Source: Bacteroidota bacterium
GTDB lineage: Bacteria > Bacteroidota > Bacteroidia > Bacteroidales > GCA-2748055
DNA length: 41,198 bases
Direction: 5' to 3'
Assembly (NCBI GenBank): GCA_020047715.1
Contig: JAIFNN010000061.1
Location: 1 to 41,198 of the forward strand
The position numbers and the translations under genes are program-made. Position 1 is the first letter of the stretch, and the number at the start of each line of letters is the position of its first letter. Below are positions 28,640-37,068 of the stretch, piece after piece. Under the pieces are notes generated by a model. It made no database searches. It was not told the origin of the DNA and was given only the letters and a program-made list of their open reading frames with translations.

Positions 28640-29095
28640 CTAGTCTTCAAAAATCTGCTTCGAATGTTCCTTTATTTTCACTTTATCAATAATTTTTTCG
28701 ATAATCCCATCTTCCGAAATCACGAAAGTCTTCCGCAGAATCCCTTCATATGCTTTTCCATACATCTTTTTCTCTCCCCAGACCTGGTAATCTTTGATTA
28801 TCTTTTTCTCCTCATCGGAAATAAGGGGGAAAGGAAGGTTGAATTTCCCGATGAAATTCTGATGCGACTTTTCGCTGTCGGCGCTTACACCCAGGACCTC
28901 GTGGTTTTTGTCGATGAGGTCGCTGTAGTTGTCGCGCAAATTGCAGGCCTCGGTGGTGCATCCCGGAGTATTGTCTTTGGGGTAAAAGTACAAAACGAGT
29001 TTTTTCCCTTTGTAATCCGACAGGCTAACGGTATTGCCATTCTGGTCCTTCCCGCTGAATTCAGGGGCTTTGTCTCCAGGTTTCAATAAGTTCAT
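28640..29095 (-). CDS. bcp: Thioredoxin-dependent thiol peroxidase (Bcp/PrxQ)
   Basis: Reduces hydrogen peroxide and organic peroxides using thioredoxin. At 151 aa it has the atypical 2-Cys BCP pattern TPGCTTEACNLRD: peroxidatic Cys46 and resolving Cys51, five residues apart. GDKAPEF at the start and LYFYPKDNTPG are family hallmarks. It is the first gene of a bcp-recA transcription unit. A -7-like TACATTTA lies upstream at 29114-29121 on the minus strand (last base off consensus). Confidence 0.97.
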   Translation of the reverse strand: MNLLKPGDKAPEFSGKDQNGNTVSLSDYKGKKLVLYFYPKDNTPGCTTEACNLRDNYSDLIDKNHEVLGVSADSEKSHQNFIGKFNLPFPLISDEEKKIIKDYQVWGEKKMYGKAYEGILRKTFVISEDGIIEKIIDKVKIKEHSKQIFED

Positions 29096-29255
29096 AGTGG
29101 GGATTTTAATGCGTAAATGTAAGGATTCGGCATGAAAAACCGGTTAGTAACTTCTATAGTTTATTAACAATTCGGTTTCAGAAGGGTATTAATTTATTAG
29201 TATTTTTATGCAAAAATTTGCGAGCCCGGAATCCAATAACATAAAGCCAAAGAGT

Positions 29256-31280
29256 ATGATGATCAGAGAAGTCCTTTTTAAGTCCATTTTAGCCCTACTG
29301 GTTTTGTTTTTCTTTTCCTCCAGGGATGTTCATGCTCAGTTTGAGAATAAGAATACCGCTGACCTGAAGTCGGAAGCCCTTTCGAATTTCAATTCGGGGA
29401 ATTACTCTGATGCTCTTGCGCAGTATAGGAGCCTTCTTACCCGCTATCCCAAAGACGGCTTGTTCAGTTATTATTGTGGGCTTTCCCTTTTGAATATGAA
29501 CAAGGATTTAAAGGCATCAATTGAATATCTTGAATTTGCTTCCTCCAAGGCAAGCGTCCCGAATCAGGTTTTTTATTTCCTGGGAGTCGCATATACCCGT
29601 AACTATCAGTTCCCCCAGGCAAAAAAAGCCTACAATCAATTTGCTTCCGTTGCCACCAAAACCGAATTGAAAGACCTGATGCCGTTAAGGTTGGCTGAAA
29701 TGTCGGATAATGCTCTTTCACAAACCACTTCTTATAATACATTGGATGTGTTGGCTTCTTCTCTGTTTTCGTTCAGCGACTCCAATTATGTCAGGCAAAT
29801 AAGTGCTCCCGGTGGTTCTCTCAAGCAGAAACCGGCAGAGCTCCTGCCTTCCTCAGAGGGTATGAAGGATATCACCAACCTGATGTTTATGCCCCGTGGG
29901 ATAGAAAAAAACGATTATGTGTTTTATGCGGGTTACGGTAAAAGTAAGAAAAGGGGTTATGAGATCTTTATGGCTAAATCGGGCAACGGTCAGCGGTTCT
30001 CTGAGCCGGTAGCTGTGGATGCTGTGAATACCGATTTTGATGAAATTCTTCCCTATTACGATCCCATTGGAAAGGATTTGTATTTTGCATCCCGCGGACA
30101 CAATAGCATGGGAGGATATGATTTATTCAAAGCGCACCATGATATAGAGAGGAACACCTGGACAGAGCCTGTGAATCTCGGTTTTCCAGTGAACTCGCCT
30201 TCCGACGAATTTTTGGTAATTCCAGGCACCGATCTGGGAAGTATTATGCTTATCACCGACAGGCAGGGGCTGGATAGCATGATCACTGCCTACCTTCTTC
30301 GCATCCACGAGCCTCGTGTGAAACTTGCAAATGCGGATCCTGTTGAATTGAAGAAGATTGGGAAATTCGGCGGGATCGAAGCCATTCCGGATATGGTGGA
30401 TATGAGTGCCGAAAATATTCTTGCCGAGACAGCTGTCAGGTCAGAGCCTGTTCCTGTCATGGCACCGGCCAAGAGGCCAAAGCCAGGTGAAGTTGTTGGC
30501 CAAATGCCCGCTGATTATAACAAGTACCTTCGTCAGGCACTCGACCAGCAGTTTAAAGCCGATTCTGTTGCGAAACTTGCACGTGAGGCCCGCCTGCAGG
30601 CTAAAAACATTCCTGACCCAGATGAGCGCTGGGCACTTCAGAAAAATATTATATCCTGGGAGAAGCAGTCGGCCGATTTTCAATCCAAAGCCGATGAGTA
30701 TTATCTCTTGGTTAAGCAAATGGAGAAGGGAAACGATGTCGACAGAAAAGTGCCTGATGCTATTGTAAAGGACACGGTTATCAACGACATAGCTCTTTAC
30801 AAGTACAAGACAGATGATGTAGTTGAGCAGAAACCCGCTCCGATTGAACCTGTTGTTGCAGAACCCATCGCTCAGGTGGAGAACAAAGTTCCTGCGCCCC
30901 CGGCTGAAGAACCCATAGCGAAGCAGGAGAAAAGCATGAGCCGTTTTGTGTTGCTCGACTCATCCCCTTACTCGGCAAATAATCCCTTTCCTGAAGAAAC
31001 CGTTTTTCCCAAGGGCTCCTATTATAAAATTCAGCTTGCCGTTCTAAGTCAGAATCCCGATTGGAAAGCTTTTGGAGGGCTCTCACCTGTGACCTTCGAA
31101 ACGGTTGTGGGCAAGCCCATGAAGCGTTATTATGCAGGCTCATTCGCCAGGTACGAGGATGCGAAGACGGCCATGGAAGTTGTTCGCGGGAATGGTTTTC
31201 CAGAGGCATTTATTGTTGGATGGTTTGATGGGCAAAAGATGGCGGTGACAAAAGTAATTGAATTGGAAAAGAGGAATTAG
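29256..31280 (+). CDS. Envelope protein with TPR, PD40 repeats and SPOR-like C-terminus
   Basis: I place the start at Met17 of the ORF, giving MMIREVLFKSILALLVLFFF as a signal; Met18 is equally possible. TPR-like helices follow (ALSNFNSGNYSDALAQYRSLL, YFLGVAYTRNYQFPQAKKAYNQF). PD40-type segments come next (ILPYYDPIGKDLYFASRG, MGGYDLFKA, NLGFPVNSPSDEF). This layout is known from PorE-like proteins near type IX secretion genes, but the usual OmpA domain is replaced by a Pro/Glu-rich linker and a SPOR-like end (YYKIQLAVLSQN ... YYAGSFARYEDAKTAMEVV). A role anchoring outer-membrane or secretion machinery to the wall is inference. Confidence 0.8.
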   Translation: MMIREVLFKSILALLVLFFFSSRDVHAQFENKNTADLKSEALSNFNSGNYSDALAQYRSLLTRYPKDGLFSYYCGLSLLNMNKDLKASIEYLEFASSKASVPNQVFYFLGVAYTRNYQFPQAKKAYNQFASVATKTELKDLMPLRLAEMSDNALSQTTSYNTLDVLASSLFSFSDSNYVRQISAPGGSLKQKPAELLPSSEGMKDITNLMFMPRGIEKNDYVFYAGYGKSKKRGYEIFMAKSGNGQRFSEPVAVDAVNTDFDEILPYYDPIGKDLYFASRGHNSMGGYDLFKAHHDIERNTWTEPVNLGFPVNSPSDEFLVIPGTDLGSIMLITDRQGLDSMITAYLLRIHEPRVKLANADPVELKKIGKFGGIEAIPDMVDMSAENILAETAVRSEPVPVMAPAKRPKPGEVVGQMPADYNKYLRQALDQQFKADSVAKLAREARLQAKNIPDPDERWALQKNIISWEKQSADFQSKADEYYLLVKQMEKGNDVDRKVPDAIVKDTVINDIALYKYKTDDVVEQKPAPIEPVVAEPIAQVENKVPAPPAEEPIAKQEKSMSRFVLLDSSPYSANNPFPEETVFPKGSYYKIQLAVLSQNPDWKAFGGLSPVTFETVVGKPMKRYYAGSFARYEDAKTAMEVVRGNGFPEAFIVGWFDGQKMAVTKVIELEKRN

Positions 31281-31327
31281 CTTTGAAGTTCGCTTCATAC
31301 TAATTGCAGTTTGATCAATTTTTTTAC

Positions 31328-31335
31328 TAAATTTG
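31328..31335 (+). promoter_or_regulatory. -7 element (TAAATTTG) for the clpS-nfeD-floA unit
   Basis: Exact TAnnTTTG match, 18 bases upstream of clpS, with a TTG at 31304-31306, 21 bases upstream, as the -33 candidate. Confidence 0.6.
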
Positions 31336-31353
31336 GATAATTTCTAATCAAGT

Positions 31354-31635
31354 ATGGCACAGAAGATTTATGAACGACCATTAATATGGAATAACGGCAA
31401 GGCTGAGAATGCTGAGTCTCATTTTCTTGTGCTTTATAACGACGACTTCAACACCTTTGAGTTCGTTATCCAGAGTTTGGTGGAGGTATGTGATCACAGC
31501 GCCGAACAGGCAGAGCAGTGCGCAACCATTACTCATTTCAAGGGAAGGTGTGAGGTGAAAAAGGGGCTGAAAACAGAACTTCAGCCGATGCAGGTTGCAC
31601 TGATAAAAAGAAATCTGAAAGCTTTAATAGAATAA
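31354..31635 (+). CDS. clpS: ATP-dependent Clp protease adaptor ClpS
   Basis: Delivers N-degron substrates to ClpAP. At 93 aa it shows the family core FLVLYNDDFNTFEFVIQSLVEVCDHSAEQAEQ, including the NDD and H residues that bind the N-terminal residue, and the terminal cluster CEVKKGLKTELQP. It opens a unit with nfeD and floA (6-base gaps between genes), preceded by a good -7 element. The pairing with membrane-quality-control genes is context only. Confidence 0.93.
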   Translation: MAQKIYERPLIWNNGKAENAESHFLVLYNDDFNTFEFVIQSLVEVCDHSAEQAEQCATITHFKGRCEVKKGLKTELQPMQVALIKRNLKALIE

Positions 31636-31641
31636 AAATTA

Positions 31642-32106
31642 ATGGGGGCAATTATTATACTTATTGTTTTGGGGATTTTGTTATTCCTTATAGAGTTTCT
31701 TCTCATTCCGGGGATTACCATCGCAGGGATCGGAGGAGCTATTATGACCATGTCTGGAGTTTATATCGCTTTTGAACGCTTTGGAACCAAGATTGGGGTG
31801 CTTGTGCTTCTTTTTACCCTGGTTTCAACAATTGTGATGTTTGCTTTTTCTTTGCGGTCGAAAACCTGGAAAAAGGCAATGCTCAGCACCAATATCGATA
31901 GCAATGTTGCCGACGATTTGGGACTTGAGCTCCTTCACGAGGGCGATAAGGGCGAAACAATTGGCCGTCTTGCCCCAATGGGGATGATCAGAATTTCAGG
32001 TCACAGCTATGAGGCAAAATCAATAGCTGGATATATCGAACCCCATACCCCTGTCGAAATTGTTAAAATAAGTGCATCTCAAATCATTGTAAAACCAATA
32101 AAATAA
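31642..32106 (+). CDS. NfeD-like membrane protein (short form)
   Basis: Short NfeD protein, which in many bacteria acts with the flotillin encoded beside it. Two or three hydrophobic helices occupy residues 1-75 (IIILIVLGILLFLIEFLLIPG, LVLLFTLVSTIVMFAF). The C-terminal OB-fold segment carries the usual GETIGRLAPMGMIRISGHSYEAKS and ends IIVKPIK. At 154 aa it lacks the ClpP-like protease domain of long NfeD. It lies 6 bases after clpS and 6 bases before floA. Confidence 0.92.
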   Translation: MGAIIILIVLGILLFLIEFLLIPGITIAGIGGAIMTMSGVYIAFERFGTKIGVLVLLFTLVSTIVMFAFSLRSKTWKKAMLSTNIDSNVADDLGLELLHEGDKGETIGRLAPMGMIRISGHSYEAKSIAGYIEPHTPVEIVKISASQIIVKPIK

Positions 32107-32112
32107 CAAATT

Positions 32113-33099
32113 ATGGAAATTGGAATAATTATTATAGTCGCCGCTTCCCTTGTTGGGTTGTGGATTATCTTTTACTTTATCCCCATCGGTCTCTGGTTTA
32201 GGGCCTTGGTTTCAGGGGTGCACATTTCACTGTTGCAGCTCATTTTTATGCGTTGGAGAAAGGTTCCGCCAGGAACTATTGTGCAAGCCTTAATTGTTGG
32301 AACCAAAGCCGGCATTGATCTTAACCGTAACGACCTGGAAGCACATTTCCTGGCAGGTGGTCATGTGGAGAGAGTAGTTAATGCCTTGGTATCAGCCAGT
32401 AAGGCAAATATTGACCTTTCTTTTAAGATGGCAACAGCCATTGACCTTGCGGGAAGAGATGTGTTTGAAGCCGTTCAGATGTCGGTAAACCCCAAAGTCA
32501 TCAATACTCCCCCGGTAACCGCTGTGGCAAAAGACGGTATACAGCTTATTGCAAAAGCAAGGGTTACGGTCCGCGCAAACATAAAGCAACTTGTGGGTGG
32601 TGCCGGTGAAGAGACCGTTCTCGCAAGGGTAGGAGAAGGGATAGTATCTTCAATCGGTTCTGCAACCAATCACAAGGCTGTTCTCGAAAATCCTGATTTC
32701 ATATCTAAAGTTGTTCTCGACAAAGGACTTGACGCCGGTACTGCATTTGAGATCTTATCTATTGATATAGCAGATATCGACATCGGGAAGAACATTGGAG
32801 CTGTCCTGCAGATGGATCAGGCAAATGCCGATAAAAACATTGCTCAGGCAAAAGCCGAAGGCAGAAGAACCATGGCTGTTGCCCTGGAACAGGAAATGAA
32901 AGCCAAAGCTCAGGAAGCCCGCGCGAAAGTAATCGAGGCTGAGGTTGAGATACCCCTTGCAATGGCAGAAGCATTCAGAAAAGGAAACCTCGGAATTATG
33001 GACTACTACAAGTTTAAAAATATTGAGTCCGATACCAATATGCGCGACAGTATTTCAAAGGGAGGGAAAGATAAGGGTACCAACGAAAAAAGCAGCTAA
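32113..33099 (+). CDS. floA: Flotillin-like protein FloA
   Basis: Bacterial flotillin that organises membrane microdomains. An N-terminal membrane hairpin (about 3-50) is followed by an SPFH/UPF0365 body ([36 protein letters not shown]) and a coiled-coil Glu/Ala-rich region ([20 protein letters not shown]). The family ending [24 protein letters not shown] is present. At 328 aa it is full length. It is the last gene of the clpS-nfeD-floA unit and is followed by a strong terminator. Confidence 0.96.
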   Translation: MEIGIIIIVAASLVGLWIIFYFIPIGLWFRALVSGVHISLLQLIFMRWRKVPPGTIVQALIVGTKAGIDLNRNDLEAHFLAGGHVERVVNALVSASKANIDLSFKMATAIDLAGRDVFEAVQMSVNPKVINTPPVTAVAKDGIQLIAKARVTVRANIKQLVGGAGEETVLARVGEGIVSSIGSATNHKAVLENPDFISKVVLDKGLDAGTAFEILSIDIADIDIGKNIGAVLQMDQANADKNIAQAKAEGRRTMAVALEQEMKAKAQEARAKVIEAEVEIPLAMAEAFRKGNLGIMDYYKFKNIESDTNMRDSISKGGKDKGTNEKSS

Positions 33100-33123
33100 A
33101 TCATTAGCTTTTTAAAATCACAC

Positions 33124-33163
33124 CCACCTGAAAAGTTTTGCACTCTTCAGGTGGTTTTTTTTT
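33124..33163 (+). terminator. Rho-independent terminator after floA
   Basis: Stem CCACCTGAA/TTCAGGTGG, 13-base loop, followed by nine T. It lies 25 bases past the floA stop. Confidence 0.92.
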
Positions 33164-33292
33164 GATTTCCGCGCTCTTTCTGCGTTTGCTCGGCGCTTCT
33201 ATTACACATGCGTTTTGTGGGATGTTAACGAAAGCCTTATTCCCACTGGCAAATGTGTGTTTTTTGAGAATATGATGAATTCATTACTTATG

Positions 33293-33328
33293 TTGATTAA
33301 TAATTATGGATATTTCATTTGCAATTTG
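33293..33328 (+). promoter_or_regulatory. Leader words shared with the second small sorted protein
   Basis: TTGATTAATAATT (33293-33305) and TTTGCAATTTG (33318-33328) lie upstream of the 99-aa gene. Both words also occur upstream of the 73-aa gene at 36753-36765 and 36724-36734. Their shared presence suggests common regulation; no exact TAnnTTTG was found. Confidence 0.4.
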
Positions 33329-33362
33329 TAATTTCACCTTCATATTTAATAACCTTAGAATC

Positions 33363-33662
33363 ATGAATACAATTAAAAAAATTAGTCTGGTATTTTTCTT
33401 GTTCCTGGTAACGTTGACTCTTTCTCCAAATGCCTTTGCATATTCCCCAACCAACAATTCTCCAAATAAAGAGGTAAAGGGAAATAGTGGGAAGAATAAC
33501 AAGAAAGGCGGAAAAGGAAACAATGGCCACAATGGTAACAACGGGGGTGGTAACGCAGTTGGAGCACCTATTGATGGTGGCATTCTTTCGATCCTCGGAG
33601 CGGCTGGTGTTAGCTATTATCTGGTAAGAAAACGGAAAAGGAATTCGTCTGAAATTATTTAA
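33363..33662 (+). CDS. Small secreted protein with exosortase-like C-terminal sorting tail (PID-CTERM-like), 99 aa
   Basis: I chose Met20 of the ORF as start because it begins a textbook signal peptide (MNTIKKISLVFFLFLVTLTL...NAFA). A low-complexity Gly/Asn/Lys linker follows (GNSGKNNKKGGKGNNGHNG). The last 34 residues are GAPIDGG, a hydrophobic helix ILSILGAAGVSYYLV, and a basic cluster RKRKR. This three-part tail is the layout of exosortase substrates (PEP-CTERM relatives); from memory a Bacteroidota type called PID-CTERM looks like this. There is no folded domain, so it may be a wall or matrix peptide. The 73-aa protein at 36840 has the same tail. No exosortase gene is in the window. Confidence 0.75.
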   Translation: MNTIKKISLVFFLFLVTLTLSPNAFAYSPTNNSPNKEVKGNSGKNNKKGGKGNNGHNGNNGGGNAVGAPIDGGILSILGAAGVSYYLVRKRKRNSSEII

Positions 33663-33667
33663 TTTTC

Positions 33668-33698
33668 AAAACCTCCTGTTATTCAGGAGGTTTTTTTT
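33668..33698 (+). terminator. Rho-independent terminator after the 99-aa gene
   Basis: Stem CCTCCTG/CAGGAGG with a TTATT loop and eight T, starting just after the stop. Its AACCTCC...GGAGGTT core is nearly the same as the terminator of the 73-aa gene. Confidence 0.92.
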
Positions 33699-33809
33699 GA
33701 TTTCTTCTAATGTCTTCAAAGCACTCCCTTCAATGAGGAGGTAGCTCATATCAATTGAGTTTGCTTTCTTGAGTGTAAATTTCTCGAACTTTCGGAGCAG
33801 AGGCTTAAA

Positions 33810-35339
33810 TTACTTAAACAAAGCCGGGTCAAGGGATCGTTCATTGTTCAGAAACGCCACCACAAATGCCTGAGGGTATCCCGATGCCCTGCATTTAGTC
33901 TGGAACGACTTGGCTTCCGCAAGAGTCTTCAACTCGCCCACCGTTGATCGGTAAGCACCTTTATACAGATACTCAAAGGTCTTATAGCTTTGCCCGCCAA
34001 TTGTTACAGAATAGCTTCCTTTTGCAGTTGTGTTTGCCGCAAACTGTACCCTGTAAATCAGAACATCTTTCTTTTCTTCAAAGTTCACCTTGGTAGTTTC
34101 TGCAGTTGGGATCGGAGCCTCAACAGATTTGGGAGTTTGAATGGTTTCAAGCTTTTCTTCTTTCTTGCTTGATGGTTGAGAAGGCAAGACTTCCACGGTG
34201 TTAGCAGGAGCCTGTGTAGAAGCGTTTTTTGGGGAAGCGAGGTATGTTTCGGCTATGGCCTCGGTTTTGTCCGGCTTTGCCTCCTCTGTTTTCCCGGGTT
34301 CTTTTTCCAGCGCTTGGGGGAAATCCGTTTCGAGAAGGGCGAAGTTGTAAAGCAACGACGACAGGTTTGCATCCGCAAAAAGAGCAGTGCTGTTTAAGGT
34401 CACACGGAATAACTGCATTCTGGTTTTGTCGGACTCCTGTTTCCTCGTAAACAATGCCGTGCTTCCGTCATTTTTGTTTAACGTGAAGGCCACTTCATCG
34501 TCCCGACTGTTAATAAGACTGGTGAGATTTACAGGTTTCCCCCATTCTCCGCCATTGTATTTGCACACAAAGAGGTCAAGGCCGCCATATCCCTTCATGC
34601 CATCGGATGAAAAATACAGGTTGTTTTCAGAGTCCAAAAATGGGAACAGCTCGTTGCCTTTAGAGTTTATTGTTGATCCCAGACTTACAGGTTCAGTCCA
34701 TTTGCCTGCTTCCAAACGAGTTTTGAACAAGTCCATCCCCCCCTCGGATCCGCTCCTGTTGGAAACAAAAAGGATTGTATTCCCATCATCCGATAAGGCG
34801 GGATGCGAATAAACAGAATTCCCGGCACAGAAACTTAGAGGGTTATTGTCCGAAACCCATATGTTTTCCTTTTCAGAAAATTCAGCAGCGAAGATTTTCT
34901 CATTGTCATCCTTTCCAGTCTTTTTTGTGAAATACATTTGGGAAAAATCTTTGCTGAAAGTAATTGCTTCGCAGGGATATGAAAACGGTGCGGAGGGGTG
35001 AAAAACAACCCGCTCCCCCAACATTGTATCCTGGTCTACTGCGTAATATGCTATAGGCGAGCCAAAAGAGACGTGTCCCGAAATCATTTTTTGCTCGTTT
35101 TTGGAAGAAGAGAGAAACACAAGCCCCTCTTTGTAAAACTGCACCCCGGAGGAAGGGGGAAGGATATCCAGAAAAAATGAATCTACACGTACCGGATGGT
35201 TGTTGACAGAACTGTCCGATATTGATCGATCGCCAGGTTCAATGAATAGCTCCCTTCCGTATGCGGACTTACCTGTTTTGTGGCCATTCAACCCAAAGAC
35301 CAGGATTGATAAAAGTATAACAGTATGATTTGCTTTCAT
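33810..35339 (-). CDS. PD40-repeat envelope protein with SPOR-like C-terminus (type IX secretion-associated)
   Basis: A signal sequence (about 1-19) is followed by PD40 propeller segments (ITFSKDFSQMYFTKK, ALSDDGNTILFVSNRSGSEGGMDLFKT, FLDSENNLYFSSDGMKGYGGLDLFVC). A Lys/Glu/Thr/Pro-rich linker leads to a SPOR-like end (VLIYRVQFAANT ... YKGAYRSTVGELKTLAEAKSF). PD40 proteins next to PorP/SprF usually end in OmpA (PorE type); here SPOR-like replaces it. It lies 22 bases after the PorP/SprF gene, so the pair is one operon. Anchoring type IX-related components to peptidoglycan is inference from PorE. Confidence 0.82.
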   Translation of the reverse strand: MKANHTVILLSILVFGLNGHKTGKSAYGRELFIEPGDRSISDSSVNNHPVRVDSFFLDILPPSSGVQFYKEGLVFLSSSKNEQKMISGHVSFGSPIAYYAVDQDTMLGERVVFHPSAPFSYPCEAITFSKDFSQMYFTKKTGKDDNEKIFAAEFSEKENIWVSDNNPLSFCAGNSVYSHPALSDDGNTILFVSNRSGSEGGMDLFKTRLEAGKWTEPVSLGSTINSKGNELFPFLDSENNLYFSSDGMKGYGGLDLFVCKYNGGEWGKPVNLTSLINSRDDEVAFTLNKNDGSTALFTRKQESDKTRMQLFRVTLNSTALFADANLSSLLYNFALLETDFPQALEKEPGKTEEAKPDKTEAIAETYLASPKNASTQAPANTVEVLPSQPSSKKEEKLETIQTPKSVEAPIPTAETTKVNFEEKKDVLIYRVQFAANTTAKGSYSVTIGGQSYKTFEYLYKGAYRSTVGELKTLAEAKSFQTKCRASGYPQAFVVAFLNNERSLDPALFK

Positions 35340-35361
35340 GAGTATTTGTAAATTGTTGGCA

Positions 35362-36324
35362 CTACCAGCTACTTTGGTTAGAAGACCTGGTTTTTTTTCC
35401 TTTTATATTAAGACCTGCAGTAAGTTCAATTACGGGCTCTCTGATATAAAACGCTGAATTTTTTGGGATTATAAAGTAGGCTCCCAAATATACGCCCGGG
35501 TATTTGTATTGAAAGAAAAACGAAGTTGAATTTCTGTCGTTGAAGTATGTGCCGATGCAGAAATCTTTGAGGTAAAGCTTAACTACCGGGTTAACATTTT
35601 CGAAGAGTTTGATAGAATTGAAGCTATCTGTCTCAAAAATAACCGAAGGTTCAAGCACGATTCCCATGGAACGCTGCAGAAGAATTTTATACCCGGTTTG
35701 GAAATGGAATTGCCGGGAAACAGGTATTTCATATCTGCCCAGACTATCTGGGGCTTCAGGGTTTCCTGCAATATTGGTAGATGATACCCCGATGTGGAAA
35801 TTGGAGTTGTAAAAGTAAACCCCTAAATCCATGTTGGGATAAAATGTTTTTTTAGGAGGAATTGCAAGCAATGAGTCACTCGAAGCATCATTGGTAATCG
35901 TGTTATAAACCCCTTTTATAGTTCCCCCGAAGGATAAAAAGGACAGGTTGTTTTTGCTTACGGGAATATGATAGGAGGCTGCAAATGCCCCACCCACATT
36001 GCGTGAAGCGTTATTCAAATCGTTAAAGAATGCCCCTCCAATACCGATATTGCTGAATTGTTTGGTTTCGGGGGATGAGAAATATACCGGTCCCTTTTTC
36101 GAAAGTCGGGTATCCCCGCTGAGAATTTGTGATGTGGTTTTATTATGAAAAGCAGCAATCACGTTTATAGAACTGTAGTCTTTACAGCCTGCCATGGCCG
36201 GGTTGAAAACAAAGGGGCTGAAAATCCGGTATGAAACAGGATTCAGAGGCATCTGTTGCCCCTCTGATTTAACTACGTAAAATGAAAGTGACAGTAGTAA
36301 GAAAACCTTGATTATAGAATACAT
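35362..36324 (-). CDS. PorP/SprF-family type IX secretion system membrane protein
   Basis: Outer-membrane barrel of the PorP/SprF family, which supports secretion or surface attachment of type IX substrates. I prefer Met29 of the ORF (MYSIIKVFLLLSLSFYVVKS), a clean signal peptide. The family start QMPLNPVSYRIFSPFVFNPAMAG is diagnostic (Q-x-x-N-P...NPAxAG). The rest is beta-rich and ends in an outer-membrane-like strand. At 320 aa after trimming it is typical. It heads a two-gene operon with a PD40-SPOR protein. The giant adhesin that often precedes such pairs is absent; upstream lies a small sorted protein on the other strand. Confidence 0.92.
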   Translation of the reverse strand: MYSIIKVFLLLSLSFYVVKSEGQQMPLNPVSYRIFSPFVFNPAMAGCKDYSSINVIAAFHNKTTSQILSGDTRLSKKGPVYFSSPETKQFSNIGIGGAFFNDLNNASRNVGGAFAASYHIPVSKNNLSFLSFGGTIKGVYNTITNDASSDSLLAIPPKKTFYPNMDLGVYFYNSNFHIGVSSTNIAGNPEAPDSLGRYEIPVSRQFHFQTGYKILLQRSMGIVLEPSVIFETDSFNSIKLFENVNPVVKLYLKDFCIGTYFNDRNSTSFFFQYKYPGVYLGAYFIIPKNSAFYIREPVIELTAGLNIKGKKTRSSNQSSW

Positions 36325-36584
36325 ATGAGTTCGTAAGTGAATGAGTTTAATACAATCGGATTGCTGTTTTGGAACTACTAATAAAGATAGGTTATTTTTC
36401 CTATTCAATTCAAGTCATTTTTACGGAAAGTTTAATATTTTCTATATCATGGCCCTTTTAGTAGGGGCTAAATCTGATAATTAATAGTTTTATTAAACAG
36501 ATTTTTAGGCAGTGTTGTTCAAGGATTTGCTATAAAGGGGGTGTCGTAATCACAGGATCGATCTGCCACTAATTAACACAATAT

Positions 36585-36651
36585 AAAGGCCTCCCGACAT
36601 TTAAGTGTTTAGCGGGTTCATCAAAAATATGGGTTACATCGGGGGGCCTTT
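36585..36651. repeat. 13-bp inverted repeat with 41-base loop
   Basis: AAAGGCCTCCCGA and TCGGGGGGCCTTT pair over 13 positions with one G-T/U mismatch. No T-run follows on the plus strand. It could be the closing stem of an untranslated structured RNA or a regulatory site; AGGCAG/CTGCC words just upstream could add a second stem. Confidence 0.5.
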
Positions 36652-36723
36652 CGGAGAGAGCTTTCATTATTATATCGCTCAAACCCTTTCCAGCTTGCGC
36701 AGTACCTGCACTTTGCAATGTCT

Positions 36724-36765
36724 TTTGCAATTTGATTAATGTTTATAATTCATTGATTAATAATT
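36724..36765 (+). promoter_or_regulatory. Leader words shared with the first small sorted protein
   Basis: TTTGCAATTTG (36724-36734) and TTGATTAATAATT (36753-36765) are exact copies of words upstream of the 99-aa gene, in reverse order here. Suggests a shared regulator or common ancestry of the leaders. Confidence 0.4.
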
Positions 36766-36839
36766 TGAATAAGTGAAGGGGGTATTATAATTTTATCATC
36801 TATAATAATCAGGTAGTATACACTCTTATTCTTAAAATA

Positions 36840-37061
36840 ATGAAACACTTTAAAAAACTAAGTTTTACCTTGCTTTTATGCATTGTAACGCTTGCGTTTT
36901 CTTCAGATGCATCTGCTGCTGTAAGAAAGCAAAACCGCAATGGAGGTGACAATGGCGCGGTTGGGGCTCCTTTGGACGGAGGCTTGCTTTCGGTGCTTGG
37001 CGCTGCAGGGGTAGGCTACTACCTCATGAGGAAAAAGAAAAGAAACTCTCCGGAAATTTAA
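36840..37061 (+). CDS. Tiny secreted protein with exosortase-like C-terminal sorting tail (PID-CTERM-like), 73 aa
   Basis: A signal peptide (MKHFKKLSFTLLLCIVTLAF...ASA) is followed by only about 14 residues of linker (RKQNRNGGDNGAV). Then comes the tail GAPLDGG, the helix LLSVLGAAGVGYYLM and the basic end RKKKRNSPEI. The tail is nearly identical to that of the 99-aa protein at 33363, while the linkers differ, so the tail is the conserved part. After signal removal and cleavage near the GAPLDGG motif almost nothing would remain outside the membrane. A structural, signalling or carrier-peptide role is possible; no function is known to me. Confidence 0.75.
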   Translation: MKHFKKLSFTLLLCIVTLAFSSDASAAVRKQNRNGGDNGAVGAPLDGGLLSVLGAAGVGYYLMRKKKRNSPEI

Positions 37062-37068
37062 AAACCTC

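Larger units (their letters stand above)
36325..36839. other. 515-bp divergent intergenic region
   Basis: Lies between PorP/SprF and the 73-aa gene. It holds a long inverted repeat (36585-36651) and the shared leader words TTTGCAATTTG and TTGATTAATAATT near the 73-aa gene. No ORF, tRNA or known riboswitch is recognised. Confidence 0.55.

Noticed and set aside
28634-29089. 151-aa plus-strand ORF opposite bcp
   Set aside because: The minus frame is an unmistakable Bcp with both catalytic cysteines; the plus frame is its shadow.
33306-33362. Upstream start for the 99-aa small protein
   Set aside because: Using 33306 would put an odd hydrophobic stretch before a perfect signal peptide; Met20 is the better start.
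33600-37061. Type IX C-terminal sorting domain on the small proteins
   Set aside because: They lack the ~70-residue beta-sandwich CTD; their tails are short motif-helix-basic cluster, the exosortase pattern instead.
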